Below are positions 26,843 to 35,833 of a stretch of DNA of 64,000 nt, piece after piece. Position 1 is the first letter of the stretch, and every line of letters starts with the position of its first letter. The notes under the pieces are model-generated. The model was not told the origin of the DNA. It ran no database searches and saw only the letters and a list, made by a program, of their open reading frames with translations. Source of the stretch: a bacterium (lineage in GTDB: Bacteria; Sumerlaeota; Sumerlaeia; SLMS01; JAHLLQ01); the NCBI GenBank assembly GCA_020444065.1, contig JAHLLQ010000003.1, positions 506,979-570,978 of the forward strand, read 5' to 3'. The position numbers were made by a program, and so were the translations under genes.

Positions 26843-27027
26843 CCTCTGGACTCATCTACATCGGTACAGCGATTTATTTGACCTTCCTCGTCGCCTTGGT
26901 AATCTCCTTGCTGGAGCAAGGGATAGGAAAGGGATTTTGGCATCACACGGGTCGTCGATGGGGTAAATTCCTTCTAGGACTTGTCATTCTCGGGATAACA
27001 GTGCAAATTCTTACACTATTCTCCTGA
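26839..27027 (+). CDS. Small two-helix membrane protein
   Basis: A 62-residue protein with two hydrophobic helices (LIYIGTAIYLTFLVALVISLL and FLLGLVILGITVQILTLF) joined by a basic loop (GFWHHTGRRWGK). Its start overlaps the previous stop, so it is probably a partner of the DUF6677-like protein. No family is recognised. Confidence 0.65.
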   Translation: MTSGLIYIGTAIYLTFLVALVISLLEQGIGKGFWHHTGRRWGKFLLGLVILGITVQILTLFS

Positions 27028-27169
27028 GAGGACTCGAAAAACCCTCACAATCGTTCCGGGTTTTGACTTGACCACTTCGGCCTCACCAACGAGATGGATG
27101 CACAACCCTACTCGAACCTGCTCCGTGGTGAGCAGACATTCCAAAACTGAAGAAAGGGGAGAACAGTCC

Positions 27170-27847
27170 ATGAAGAAACTTCGGGGCTTCACCCTCATCG
27201 AACTTCTGATCGTGGTCGCGATTATCGCGATTCTGGCCGCGATCGCCGTGCCGAACTTCCTGGAGGCGCAGGTGCGCTCCAAGGTCTCGCGCGTCAAGTC
27301 TGACCAGCGCTCTCTGGCCACCGCCATTGAGTCCTACTACGTTGACAACAACGTTTATCCCGCGATGACCTTGACTCTCAACGAGTCCGCCGACAGCGCC
27401 CTCATCGCTTCGGGTAATTCTGCTGGCCGTACTTTCCAGCTTCGCAATAGCCAGGCGCCCGATCTTTCCACCCTGACCACCCCGATCGCCTACGTCACCA
27501 GCTACTTCGTCGACCCGTTCGCCGATACCCGTGGCTTGACGTTCCGTTACTTCCGTGACAACCAGGGCTGGATTCTTGGCTCCTGGGGCCCGGACACTGA
27601 CCAGGCCGCCGGTGGTGACCTGCAGTGGAACAATGGCGACATCACCGTTCCGGCTGACGGCGACGGCACGAACCTCGTCCGCGAGACCGGTGAAGCCGGC
27701 GTCGAGTCCGTCTACATCAGCTCCGTCTCCCAGCCCTCCACCGTTCTGCTTGCCGGCGAAGGCTCGGGCACGGGCATTGGTGCCTACACCTACGACCCGA
27801 CGAACGGCACCGTTTCGCAGGGTGACGTTTGGCGCGTGAAGGAATAA
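27170..27847 (+). CDS. Prepilin / GspG-like pseudopilin with FTLIEL leader
   Basis: A 225-residue secreted fibre subunit. The leader MKKLRG is cut by prepilin peptidase before FTLIELLIVVAIIAILAAIAVP, with Glu at +5. Then come NFLEAQVRSKVSRVKSDQRSLATAIESYYVDNNVYP, as in major pseudopilins (the DxxxYP feature), and a globular domain ending WILGSWGPDTD...YDPTNGTVSQGDVWRVKE. This tail recurs in the prepilin at 61.9 kb and in two polytopic proteins at 60-61.8 kb. GGGGAG lies nine bases upstream, and a strong terminator follows. It appears to be transcribed alone, as expected for an abundant pilin. Confidence 0.92.
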   Translation: MKKLRGFTLIELLIVVAIIAILAAIAVPNFLEAQVRSKVSRVKSDQRSLATAIESYYVDNNVYPAMTLTLNESADSALIASGNSAGRTFQLRNSQAPDLSTLTTPIAYVTSYFVDPFADTRGLTFRYFRDNQGWILGSWGPDTDQAAGGDLQWNNGDITVPADGDGTNLVRETGEAGVESVYISSVSQPSTVLLAGEGSGTGIGAYTYDPTNGTVSQGDVWRVKE

Positions 27848-27880
27848 TCCTGACCACTTAGTGGTTCACGCAGCAGTATC

Positions 27881-27920
27881 GATCGGCCGCCTCTTCGCGA
27901 GGCGGCCGGTCACTTTTTAT
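27881..27920 (+). terminator. Rho-independent terminator after the prepilin gene
   Basis: Stem GATCGGCCGCCT / AGGCGGCCGGTC with loop CTTCGCG, then ACTTTTTAT. This is a textbook structure 33 bases after the stop. Confidence 0.9.
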
Positions 27921-27949
27921 CCCATCCGACTTCGTTGTCTTCGATCGAA

Positions 27950-27986
27950 AGGAAGAAGGGGCAGATCACACCGGATCTGCCCCTTC
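27950..27986 (-). terminator. Rho-independent terminator after leuS
   Basis: Stem AAGGGGCAGATC / GATCTGCCCCTT. Read on the minus strand it is followed by CTTCCTTTCG, and it lies 27 bases past the leuS stop. Confidence 0.75.
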
Positions 27987-28012
27987 GAATCGCCTGTCTG
28001 GAAGAGTCGAGG

Positions 28013-30562
28013 TTACTTGATGATGACGTTCACCAGTCGCCCGGGAACGACGATGACCTTGCGGATTTCAGCGCCGGTCTCGGTCGGCTTCTGGACGGCC
28101 TCGGTGGCCACGGCTGCCTTCTCCATTTCATCTTTGGAGGCGCCGGCCGGGACCATGATTCGATCGCGGACCTTGCCGTTGACCTGGACGGCGATCTCCA
28201 CGGTATCCGCGACGGTCAGGGCTTCGTCGTAAGTGGGCCACTCGGCCTGGAAGACGCTTCCTTCATTGCCCAGAGCCTCGTGCCAGATCTCCTCGGCCAG
28301 GTGCGGCGCAAACGGCGCCAGCATCGTACACAACGCGGTCTGGGCGAAGGAATCGACTGCTCCGCCGGTACGGAGCGTATTGTGCAGTTCCATCAGTGCC
28401 GCGATCGCCGTGTTGTAGCTCAGATTCTCGAAGTCCTCGGTCACCTTCTTGATGGTCTGGTGCAACTTGACCGCGGACTCCTTCGGCATCTCGCCTGCAG
28501 CCGGCTTCTCGTCGAAGTACCAGCCGTGCAGACGATTCAGGAACCGGCGGATGCCCATGATGTCCTTGTCACGGAAGTCGCCCCCCTGGGTATACGGCCC
28601 GAGGAACATCAGATACATGCGCAGGGTGTCGGCACCGTGCCGCTCGACGAACTCGTCGGGATTCACCACGTTGCCCTTGGACTTGCTCATCTTCGAGCCT
28701 TCCTTGACGAGCAGACCATGGGCACGGAACTTCCGGAACGGCTCCGCAGGATCCTTCATCTTCGGGTCGTTACCCATCTCCAGGACGCCGGCCTCGTGCA
28801 GCGCCATGCAGATGAAGCGCGTGTAGAGCAGATGGAGCACGGCGTGCTCGTTGCCGCCCACGTACAGGTCGACGGGCAGCCACTTCTTCATCAATTCGGG
28901 ATCGTAAGGCTGCGAGGCATCGCGGGCCGATGGGTAGCGGAGATAGTACCAGGCGCTGTCGAGGAAGTTGTCCATCACGTCCGTTTCGCGGCGGTACTTC
29001 TTGCCGTCGATCTCGACGTTGACCCAGTCCTCGGCGGTCGCCAGCGGGCCGCGGCCGTCGCCCTTCGGGCGGAAGTCGTCCAAGTCCGGCAATGTGACCG
29101 GCAACTGGTCCTCGGGGACCGGGTGAACGTTGTCTTCTTCATCATAAACGACAGGGATCGGTGGTCCCCAGTAGCGCTGGCGGCTGATACCCCAGTCGCG
29201 CAGGCGATACTGGCGCGATGACGTCCCGGCGTTGCGACCTTCCAGCCACTTTGTGATGGCGGGAATCGCCTCTTCTTTCGGCAAGCCGTTCAGGCTGATC
29301 TCCTCGTTCGCCGAGTTGATCATGATGCCCGAGCCGGACCAGGAGGCGTTGCCGGCCTCGATGGCGGCGCGGACGCCGGCAAGCTCGTCGGCTGTCGGCT
29401 GCTTGCCGAGTTCGCCCGCGTAGCCGGAAAGCTGCTGATCATCGAAGGAATTGCCAAACTCGGGGGCGATGATCGGGACGACAGGCAGATTGTACTTCGT
29501 GGCGAACGCGAAGTCGCGATGATCGCCGCTCGGAACCGCCATGATGGCGCCCGTGCCGTAGCCCATCAGAACGTAATCTGCGATGAAGATGGGGATTTCC
29601 TGGCCATTGACCGGATTGATAGCGCGCGCCCCGATGTCGACGCCGGTCTTTTCCTTCTCGTCCGTCGTGCGCTCTTCTTCCGTCTTGCTCGCGCAGGCAG
29701 CCTTGTAGGCCGCGACGTCGTCCCGCTTCGTCGGGAGGGTGATCTTGTCGACCAGAGGATGTTCCGGCGACAGAACCATGAACGTGGCGCCGAACAGCGT
29801 GTCCGGACGGGTGGTGAAGACCCGGATCTTCTCGTCGGTACCGGCGACCTGGAAGTCGACTTCCGCGCCGGTGCTGCGGCCGATCCAGAAGCGCTGTGCC
29901 GTTTTGGTCGTCTCCGACCAGTCCAGCCAATCGTGGTTGTCCAGCAGACGATCGGCGAAGGCCGTAATGCGGAAGAACCAGCAAGGCATCTTGCGGCGTT
30001 CCACCATCGTGTCGCCGTGGCGTTCGCAGGTGCCGTCGGGGTTCTTCTGCTCATCGGCGATCACGGTGCCGCACGCCGGGCAGAAATTGACTTCCTTGGT
30101 GTCGCGATAGGCGAAGCCGTGCTTGTAAAGCTGCAGGAAGATCCACTGGGTCCACTTGTAGTACTCCGGTGAGGTCGTATCGACCTCGTAGCGCCAGTCG
30201 TACATGAAGCCCATCATGCGGAGCTGCCGGCGGAAGTTCTCGACGTTGCTTGGGATCAACTCGCGCGGATGGCGGCCGACCTTCATGGCGTAGTTCTCAC
30301 TGTGGATGCCGAACGCATCGAAACCGATAGGCTCGAAGACATCCTTGCCCCGCAGGCGACGGTAGCGCCCCTGGATATCCGCGCCGGTGAAGGCGTACAC
30401 GTTGCCGACGTGCAGGCCCTCTGCAGACGGATAGGGGAACATCATCAGGACATAGTAGGGGTCCTTTGCGGCGTGCACATCGATTTCATTCGTGCCGGCC
30501 TCCGTCCACCACTTCTGCCATTTGGATTCGACTTGCGTTGGATCGTAGATGTTTTCGGCCAT
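28013..30562 (-). CDS. leuS: Leucine--tRNA ligase
   Basis: Charges tRNA-Leu in the cytoplasm. The 849-residue protein is a class I synthetase with PYPSAEGLHVGN (HIGH box near residue 50) and MSKSKGN (KMSKS near 624). Its CP1 editing domain contains the threonine-rich TTRPDTLFGATFMVLSPEHPLV, and a zinc-type stretch carries CPACG. The AENIYDPTQVESKWQKWW opening is normal for bacterial LeuRS. The ATG is chosen for that match and for AGGTGA nine bases upstream. Confidence 0.98.
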   Translation of the reverse strand: MAENIYDPTQVESKWQKWWTEAGTNEIDVHAAKDPYYVLMMFPYPSAEGLHVGNVYAFTGADIQGRYRRLRGKDVFEPIGFDAFGIHSENYAMKVGRHPRELIPSNVENFRRQLRMMGFMYDWRYEVDTTSPEYYKWTQWIFLQLYKHGFAYRDTKEVNFCPACGTVIADEQKNPDGTCERHGDTMVERRKMPCWFFRITAFADRLLDNHDWLDWSETTKTAQRFWIGRSTGAEVDFQVAGTDEKIRVFTTRPDTLFGATFMVLSPEHPLVDKITLPTKRDDVAAYKAACASKTEEERTTDEKEKTGVDIGARAINPVNGQEIPIFIADYVLMGYGTGAIMAVPSGDHRDFAFATKYNLPVVPIIAPEFGNSFDDQQLSGYAGELGKQPTADELAGVRAAIEAGNASWSGSGIMINSANEEISLNGLPKEEAIPAITKWLEGRNAGTSSRQYRLRDWGISRQRYWGPPIPVVYDEEDNVHPVPEDQLPVTLPDLDDFRPKGDGRGPLATAEDWVNVEIDGKKYRRETDVMDNFLDSAWYYLRYPSARDASQPYDPELMKKWLPVDLYVGGNEHAVLHLLYTRFICMALHEAGVLEMGNDPKMKDPAEPFRKFRAHGLLVKEGSKMSKSKGNVVNPDEFVERHGADTLRMYLMFLGPYTQGGDFRDKDIMGIRRFLNRLHGWYFDEKPAAGEMPKESAVKLHQTIKKVTEDFENLSYNTAIAALMELHNTLRTGGAVDSFAQTALCTMLAPFAPHLAEEIWHEALGNEGSVFQAEWPTYDEALTVADTVEIAVQVNGKVRDRIMVPAGASKDEMEKAAVATEAVQKPTETGAEIRKVIVVPGRLVNVIIK

Positions 30563-30850
30563 TTTCCATGTCACCTGAGGCTTAATCTGTGGCGCTAAGG
30601 GGTACGGAATCGGGGCGCTGGGTGGCAAGGAGGAATCAGGGGGAGGCAGGGAGCGGCAGGCCGCCGGTCATCCGCGTAGGTCTTCCTACCACTGAATCGA
30701 CCTCCGAGAAGAGACACCAAACAGCAGACACCGGCACCAACGGGGCGCTCTACTAATCTCCTTCGCCGGAAGTGCAAGAAATCCTGGGCGGGCGCTGCGG
30801 CGTCCGCCCTTTCCCTTGCGCACCGGCGTGATTGGCTTCAAGAACACGTT

Positions 30851-32401
30851 ATGCACGCGAGTCTCCCATCCTTTGTCGTGTTTGGAATCGATCCCCTTCT
30901 CGTTCGGGTAGAGGTTGACTGCGTCAGCGTCAACTCGATGGACAGCGTGACGTGGAGCATTGTTGGCCTGGCCGATGCCGCGGTGCGCGAAAGCCGCGAG
31001 CGCGTGAAGGCGGCGCTCAAGAATTCCGGTTATGCCGTCAGTCAGAAACGCATCACGGTGAACCTCGCGCCGGCGGATGTGCGCAAGGAAGGCAGCCATC
31101 TCGATCTGAGTATCGCGCTCGCCGTCTTGGCCAGCACGGGGCGATTGGATGCACGGCGCGCCGGGCGATTCGCCGCCCTCGGCGAGTTGGGCCTCGATGG
31201 CGGATTGAAGCCGGTCTCGGGCGCGCTGCCGATGGCGATCGGTGCGCGCAATGAGGGCCTCGATGGCCTGATTGTTCCGGAGGAGAACGCCGCCGAAGCA
31301 GCCTACGTCGAAGGCCTCCCCGTATACGGCGTGCGCCGGCTGACGGACGCGGTTGGATTCCTGCGCGGCGAGGCCGAGCTGTCTCCCACGCCGCCACCGC
31401 CTCCTGCGGATCGCGATGGCGAACGCGCGTTGCATTTGCCCGACATGGAAGATGTGCGCGGGCAGGAAAACGCGAAGCGCGCGCTCGAGGTCGCCGCCGC
31501 CGGCGGACACAATCTCCTTCTCATTGGTGCACCAGGCAGCGGCAAAACGATGCTGGCCAAGCGCATGCCGTCGATTCTGCCCGAGATGACATTCGAAGAA
31601 GCGATCGAGACGACGAAGATCTTCTCGATCAGCGGCCGACTCGATTCGCGTAACGGCCTGGTGCGTACGCGGCCGTTTCGTTCGCCGCATCACACGGCTT
31701 CGCACGTGGCCGTGGTCGGCGGCGGCGTGATGCCGCGCCCCGGCGAAGTAAGCCTGGCGCACAACGGGGTCTTGTTTCTGGACGAGTTCCCGGAGTTCTC
31801 GCGCCAGGTGCTCGAGGTCATGCGGCAACCGCTCGAAGACCGCGTCGTTCACATCAGCCGCGCGCAGATGTCACTCACATTTCCCGCCAGCTTCATTCTG
31901 GTTGCTGCGATGAATCCGTGCCCGTGCGGCTACGCAACGCATCCCGAAAAGCGCTGTATCTGCAACCCGATGCAGATACAGAAGTACATGGGGCGCATCA
32001 GCGGACCGTTGCTTGATCGCATCGATCTGCATGTCGACGTGGCGCCGGTGAAGATCGAGGACATTCACAATCGCAAGCCCGGCGAACCGAGCCGCGTTGT
32101 ACGCGAACGCGTCAATCGGGCGCGCACGGTACAGACGCGACGCTTCGCCAATCGCCCCGGCATGTTCTGCAACGCACAAATGACGAGCGCGGATCTAAAG
32201 AGCTACTGCGCGCTTTCGCCGGAAAGTCGCCAGCTTCTCGAGCAGGCAATGAAGGGCCTCAACCTCTCCGCCCGCGCGTACGATCGGATTTTGAAAGTCT
32301 CGAGAACCATCGCCGATCTCAACGGCGCGGAAGCGATCTCCGCCGAGCACATCAGCGAGGCGGTGCAATACCGCAACCTCGATCGCGAGAATTGGGTGTA
32401 G
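30851..32401 (+). CDS. comM: ComM/YifB-family Mg-chelatase-like AAA+ ATPase
   Basis: ComM is a hexameric helicase that promotes branch migration during natural transformation. The 516-residue protein has the N-terminal ChlI-like domain (TWSIVGLADAAVRESRERVKAAL), Walker A GAPGSGKT (about 227-234) and Walker B VLFLDEFPEF. NPCPCGY, a Cys-rich insert (EKRCICNP), sensor-arginine LLDRIDLHV and a C-terminal domain ending RNLDRENWV complete it. Length and motifs are intact. Its last nine codons plus 75 bases downstream recur imperfectly at 35036-35172, beyond a two-gene insert. This makes the comM 3' end a probable insertion target. Confidence 0.95.
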   Translation: MHASLPSFVVFGIDPLLVRVEVDCVSVNSMDSVTWSIVGLADAAVRESRERVKAALKNSGYAVSQKRITVNLAPADVRKEGSHLDLSIALAVLASTGRLDARRAGRFAALGELGLDGGLKPVSGALPMAIGARNEGLDGLIVPEENAAEAAYVEGLPVYGVRRLTDAVGFLRGEAELSPTPPPPPADRDGERALHLPDMEDVRGQENAKRALEVAAAGGHNLLLIGAPGSGKTMLAKRMPSILPEMTFEEAIETTKIFSISGRLDSRNGLVRTRPFRSPHHTASHVAVVGGGVMPRPGEVSLAHNGVLFLDEFPEFSRQVLEVMRQPLEDRVVHISRAQMSLTFPASFILVAAMNPCPCGYATHPEKRCICNPMQIQKYMGRISGPLLDRIDLHVDVAPVKIEDIHNRKPGEPSRVVRERVNRARTVQTRRFANRPGMFCNAQMTSADLKSYCALSPESRQLLEQAMKGLNLSARAYDRILKVSRTIADLNGAEAISAEHISEAVQYRNLDRENWV

Positions 32402-32407
32402 GATTTT
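32371..32407 (+). repeat. Left copy of the comM-tail direct repeat
   Basis: The comM 3' end CGCAACCTCGATCGCGAG-AATTGG plus TAG and GATTTT. It matches 35036-35072 at 34 of 37 positions. A second, weaker match follows at 32432-32482 (GGAGTCTCCCGGCC...TCGATGAATAGAGTGTCC) against 35121-35172. Together they look like the left attachment end or duplicated flank of the island. Confidence 0.75.
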
Positions 32408-32621
32408 GGCGCAGGGGCGGGAACCGAGAGAGGAGGAGTCTCCCGGCCAGAGGAGATGAGGATCGATGAATAGAGTGTCCGGTCCCCGGATTACCTCTGC
32501 TTCTATCAGCCTAACAACGGAAGGGGAATGTTGCCAGCAGTCGACTAGCTCTCTTTTCACGCTTGAGTGACCGTTAAGTACACTATCATTCGTTCCTATA
32601 GAACGCGAAGGGAATCGCAAC

Positions 32622-33491
32622 ATGTCTGAGTCGTTTGATCTCACAAAGGTCTCCGGTGATCAACTCATTGCCTTCTACGGACTGAACTTCGCCGCAGCAG
32701 AGACTGATGGCAGTATAGACAAAGATGAATTGACCAGCATTTTCGAAACGCTCGAATTGTCAACGCTCAATGAATCTCAGAGGGAAAGGGTTCGAGGATT
32801 CATCATCAAGCCTCCCGAAGCCGGTGCGATGCTTGATACAATCGCAAGAGGATCAGAGAAATTCCGCTATTCAGTGGCTGTCAGGATTATCGAGGTTCTG
32901 CTAGCGGATGACGTTATAACACCAGAAGAGGAGAAGTTCCTGGATGAAGTTTGCAGGCGTCTGATCGTGACGAATGAGCAGCAGAAAGCGATCATTGCTT
33001 TTGTCCAGGTTTCTCGGCGCATCGCACGGGAGGGAGTCGATGACAACAACGCCGAGAGGGCTTTGAAGGGTGCCGCAAGTGGACTTGCTGCCGTGGGTAT
33101 TCCTATTACTGCCGTCTATTTCAGTGGTTCTGTGGTCGGATTGAGCGCGGCAGGAATCACATCAGGACTGGCCGCCGTTGGTCTAGGAGTTGGAATGGTA
33201 CCAGGTATCGGAGTGGCCGTCCTTATTGGGACAGCCGTCTACTTTGGATTGAGAAAGGCCCTGGGTGACTCAAGGGCAACCAAGGAGAAGAAGTTGAGAG
33301 AGGAGCGGGAGCAAAAGGCACAGCGTGTGATCAGGAATTTACAGGATACGATCAATGGTGTACTTCAGAGCATTGCGGCGATGGAGGAGAAGGCAGCGGA
33401 AAGCGAGGCAAATCGAGAGATGATCAGGGTCCTTCGTGCACGAATGAACTCTCTGAATCGAATTCTTGAGCAGAAGAAAGCCAACGTGTAG
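32622..33491 (+). CDS. TerB-like protein with glycine-rich membrane-insertion region
   Basis: A 289-residue protein. Residues 15-135 form a TerB-like helical domain with two acidic loops, NFAAAETDGSIDKDEL and LLADDVITPEEEKFL. Residues about 150-215 are a long Gly/Ala-rich hydrophobic hairpin (SGLAAVGIPITAVYFSGSVVGL, then SGLAAVGLGVGMVPGIGVAV), like glycine-zipper membrane segments. The tail (215-289) is a charged coiled coil. There is no signal peptide. TerB-like domains occur in tellurite-resistance and phage-defence proteins, often as envelope-stress sensors. AAGGGA precedes the ATG. The next gene begins nine bases on. Base composition is clearly more AT-rich than in comM. The function is unknown. 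Confidence 0.65.
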   Translation: MSESFDLTKVSGDQLIAFYGLNFAAAETDGSIDKDELTSIFETLELSTLNESQRERVRGFIIKPPEAGAMLDTIARGSEKFRYSVAVRIIEVLLADDVITPEEEKFLDEVCRRLIVTNEQQKAIIAFVQVSRRIAREGVDDNNAERALKGAASGLAAVGIPITAVYFSGSVVGLSAAGITSGLAAVGLGVGMVPGIGVAVLIGTAVYFGLRKALGDSRATKEKKLREEREQKAQRVIRNLQDTINGVLQSIAAMEEKAAESEANREMIRVLRARMNSLNRILEQKKANV

Positions 33492-33500
33492 GAGACTTCG

Positions 33501-34901
33501 ATGACACATCATGACTGTGTTGTTGAGTTGCGGCAAGTTCTTACGGCCCAGCATCACCTGCTGGATCGTGTGAAAGAACGGCTTTCGCTCATCGAAGATG
33601 AGTTGGCCTGTACAAGTTCACAAGCACAAGAACTGAGAGATCTGAATACAGCCATGAATAGAATCGAGGAGAATGCCCATCTCCTTGAAGCGAGTGACAT
33701 GGCCGGCTGGGAAGACGATGAAGCACTTCTTGAGCGGGCAGAACGTTCGAGGCAGTCCCACAGTAAGGCGATTGAAGCTTTCCAATATAGCAACTGGAAC
33801 CAGTTCGTTCGTGACAGCCAGGCCTATTGCCTTGCGAATAAGACCGAGTTGATTCTTCCCTGGGAGGCCTTCCTTACGGATGACGACTTCGCTTCTCTCA
33901 AGAGCGAGTCCTACTCGGAACAGTATCGCTGGGACAAGTGGGACTACATCCTCGTTGGAGCAGCAGGAGTACTTGCGTTCCTCACCGATTGCTTTCTCGT
34001 CACCATTCCTGCTGACATGACATCAGGTATCTTTGCAGGGCAGAAGGGAAGCGTCATAACGAAACGTCTCCATGAAATACGCCTCCCCAAGAACGTCCAG
34101 GACTGGTTGGAACTGGCTAAAGTGCCGTATGATCGAACCGGTGGCCCAAACCATCGAATTGATACGTTTGGACATGATCCGGTCATCGGGTTGATTGTGG
34201 GTGTCTTGGACATCTTCAGAGGGACTGCAACGACTATAAAGGGGGGCACAATTACTTCCGAGTCAGTGGCGGGAACTCCCGGCCTTGGACTGACGGAATC
34301 CATCATTATACAGATCCTGCACTTGCTATCGGACGCTTTCACAAAGAAGGGGTTGCCGATTCCGTTTTCCTCCGTTTTACGCGCCCTCAATAGTGGAAGT
34401 TTTGTTGGACCGTCCGGAAAGTCCAGAACCATCAGTGATCTGACTCGATGGATGTACCATCACGGATATGATCTCAGGCATTTCATGACGATGAGCATTA
34501 CTCCCGCCACTATTGAGATCATCCTTCGCGCATATATCATGATTCGGCATTATGTCGAGAAGGGGGAGATCAAATTCCTCCTCGCCGATAACCCCAAATA
34601 CCGGAGTATGCTTCTGTCCGCGCATGCTATCGCCTGTGCAGGGAATGCAGGGAAAATCTCTCTGTTGCAGGGAAACCCTCTGGCTATCAACTATGCCGAA
34701 TGGCTTGCCTTGATTCGGTACTTACTGCCATCGCTCAAGTATTGGGTTTTTGATCGGCGCAAACTCGAGTTGGAACATATGAGAAGACTGAATGATGAAG
34801 GTTGGGATCAGCTACTTGCTGCATCAGACGAGCTCCTCACGAAGACATATCAGAAGGAAGACGCTGTCTTTGTGCTCGGTGCTGAGGAGGCTCCAACATA
34901 G
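33501..34901 (+). CDS. Coiled-coil membrane protein, partner of the TerB-like protein
   Basis: A 466-residue protein that I do not recognise. Residues 10-100 are coiled coil (LLDRVKERLSLIEDELACTSSQ). A clear membrane segment lies at about 148-170 (DYILVGAAGVLAFLTDCFLV). Further hydrophobic stretches at about 225-250 (GLIVGVLDIFRG) and 375-415 (LLSAHAIACAGNAGKI, YAEWLALIRYLLPSLKYWVF) may be membrane-associated. No nuclease, kinase or NTPase motif is seen. GGAG sits about six bases before its ATG, right after the TerB-like stop, so the two form an operon. Both share the island's lower GC. I infer that the two proteins act together at the membrane. Confidence 0.65.
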   Translation: MTHHDCVVELRQVLTAQHHLLDRVKERLSLIEDELACTSSQAQELRDLNTAMNRIEENAHLLEASDMAGWEDDEALLERAERSRQSHSKAIEAFQYSNWNQFVRDSQAYCLANKTELILPWEAFLTDDDFASLKSESYSEQYRWDKWDYILVGAAGVLAFLTDCFLVTIPADMTSGIFAGQKGSVITKRLHEIRLPKNVQDWLELAKVPYDRTGGPNHRIDTFGHDPVIGLIVGVLDIFRGTATTIKGGTITSESVAGTPGLGLTESIIIQILHLLSDAFTKKGLPIPFSSVLRALNSGSFVGPSGKSRTISDLTRWMYHHGYDLRHFMTMSITPATIEIILRAYIMIRHYVEKGEIKFLLADNPKYRSMLLSAHAIACAGNAGKISLLQGNPLAINYAEWLALIRYLLPSLKYWVFDRRKLELEHMRRLNDEGWDQLLAASDELLTKTYQKEDAVFVLGAEEAPT

Positions 34902-35035
34902 ATCTGCCTGAGGAGCATTTCGAACCAGGGAGGACGCGTAGAGCATCATCGCCCTCTTTCTGCTGAAGGAGTCGTTACTCGCCCTACTTCCGCAATCCAC
35001 TGCGGGCAAAACGACGACAGGACACTTCTCTCTCA

Positions 35036-35072
35036 CCGCAATCTTGATCGCAAGAATTGGGTGTAGGATTTT
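35036..35072 (+). repeat. Right copy of the comM-tail direct repeat
   Basis: It still encodes RNLDRKNWV and a TAG stop, equal to the comM C-terminus except Lys for Glu. Two of the three differences from the left copy are silent third positions. This fits descent from a coding comM end rather than chance. No upstream comM reading frame is attached. Confidence 0.75.
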
Positions 35073-35077
35073 AGAGC

Positions 35078-35122
35078 CGGCAGAAACCCAGCGAGGACGG
35101 TTACGGCAGAAACCCAGCGAGG
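35078..35122 (+). repeat. Tandem 19-bp direct repeat in the island's right flank
   Basis: CGGCAGAAACCCAGCGAGG occurs twice with a 26-base period, and a partial third GGAAACCCAG lies near 35186. It is followed by the second block similar to 32432-32482. The 34902-35217 gap holds only these repeats. Confidence 0.7.
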
Positions 35123-35217
35123 GGGAGTCTTTCGGCCGGATGGAGATGACGTTCGATGAATAGAGTATCCTGTGCTCGTATGCTCGGAAACCCAGACGGC
35201 AGGAAGAGAGAGTCACA

Positions 35218-35805
35218 TTGAGTCTGAAGCGACGATCCATGAAAGTGGCCACAGTTCTAGCAGCGGCCGGCTTGGTGTTCGGTGTATTTGTGTGCCTCCC
35301 TCTTGTCGTGCCTAAGCCCCACCCTGCCCCTGTCTTTCGCAGGGCTATGAGCCAAATCGCGCATCTTGGATGGAGAATATCTTCCGGCTACAATTCCTCA
35401 GAGGAGGATCTCTGTGATTTGTCGTCAAGGATCAGATCCGAGTGGGAGCCTCGAGAAAAAGATCGGCTGGACTATCCGATCGAGGCGTTCTGCACGACGG
35501 AGACGCTGATTCTTCTCTACCCAGGCGCAAATGGGCATTCAGCACTGACTCAATCGGAATATCGCGACCTGTATCTGGCTGATTATGATTACCCATCAAG
35601 CCTGACCTTGCTTCTTGATTCAGATGACATTGTGAGCGTCTGGCTCATGTACGACGGGGAGTTGATGCGATCAATGGAGACCGTTCCAGCAGGTCAGAGA
35701 TCAGGGCATCGAAGGTTCTTCTATCACCTTGAGGGTAAGGATTTCACGATTCCGCAAGACCCAATCGCAATTGCCCCATCTCAGAATGGCGTTGGGCGCG
35801 ATTGA
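35218..35805 (+). CDS. Membrane-anchored protein of unknown function
   Basis: A 195-residue protein: basic start, one hydrophobic segment (VATVLAAAGLVFGVFVCLPLVV) and a soluble, probably periplasmic domain rich in Tyr, Asp and Ser. TTG is chosen because AGGAAGAGAG lies about ten bases upstream; ATG at 35239 has no site. No family is recognised. It is the first gene after the island and may lead the pilin-like array, which starts 28 bases later. Confidence 0.6.
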   Translation: MSLKRRSMKVATVLAAAGLVFGVFVCLPLVVPKPHPAPVFRRAMSQIAHLGWRISSGYNSSEEDLCDLSSRIRSEWEPREKDRLDYPIEAFCTTETLILLYPGANGHSALTQSEYRDLYLADYDYPSSLTLLLDSDDIVSVWLMYDGELMRSMETVPAGQRSGHRRFFYHLEGKDFTIPQDPIAIAPSQNGVGRD

Positions 35806-35833
35806 GTCGACTCATGCAAAACGGGGAGTGACA

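Noticed and set aside
30786-30813. GGGCGG/CCGCCC hairpin upstream of comM as a terminator
   Set aside because: It lies between divergent leuS and comM, where no upstream plus-strand gene needs termination; the tail is poor in T.
32622-34901. Tellurite-resistance operon
   Set aside because: Only a TerB-like domain is present; terC, terD/terE and other ter genes are absent.
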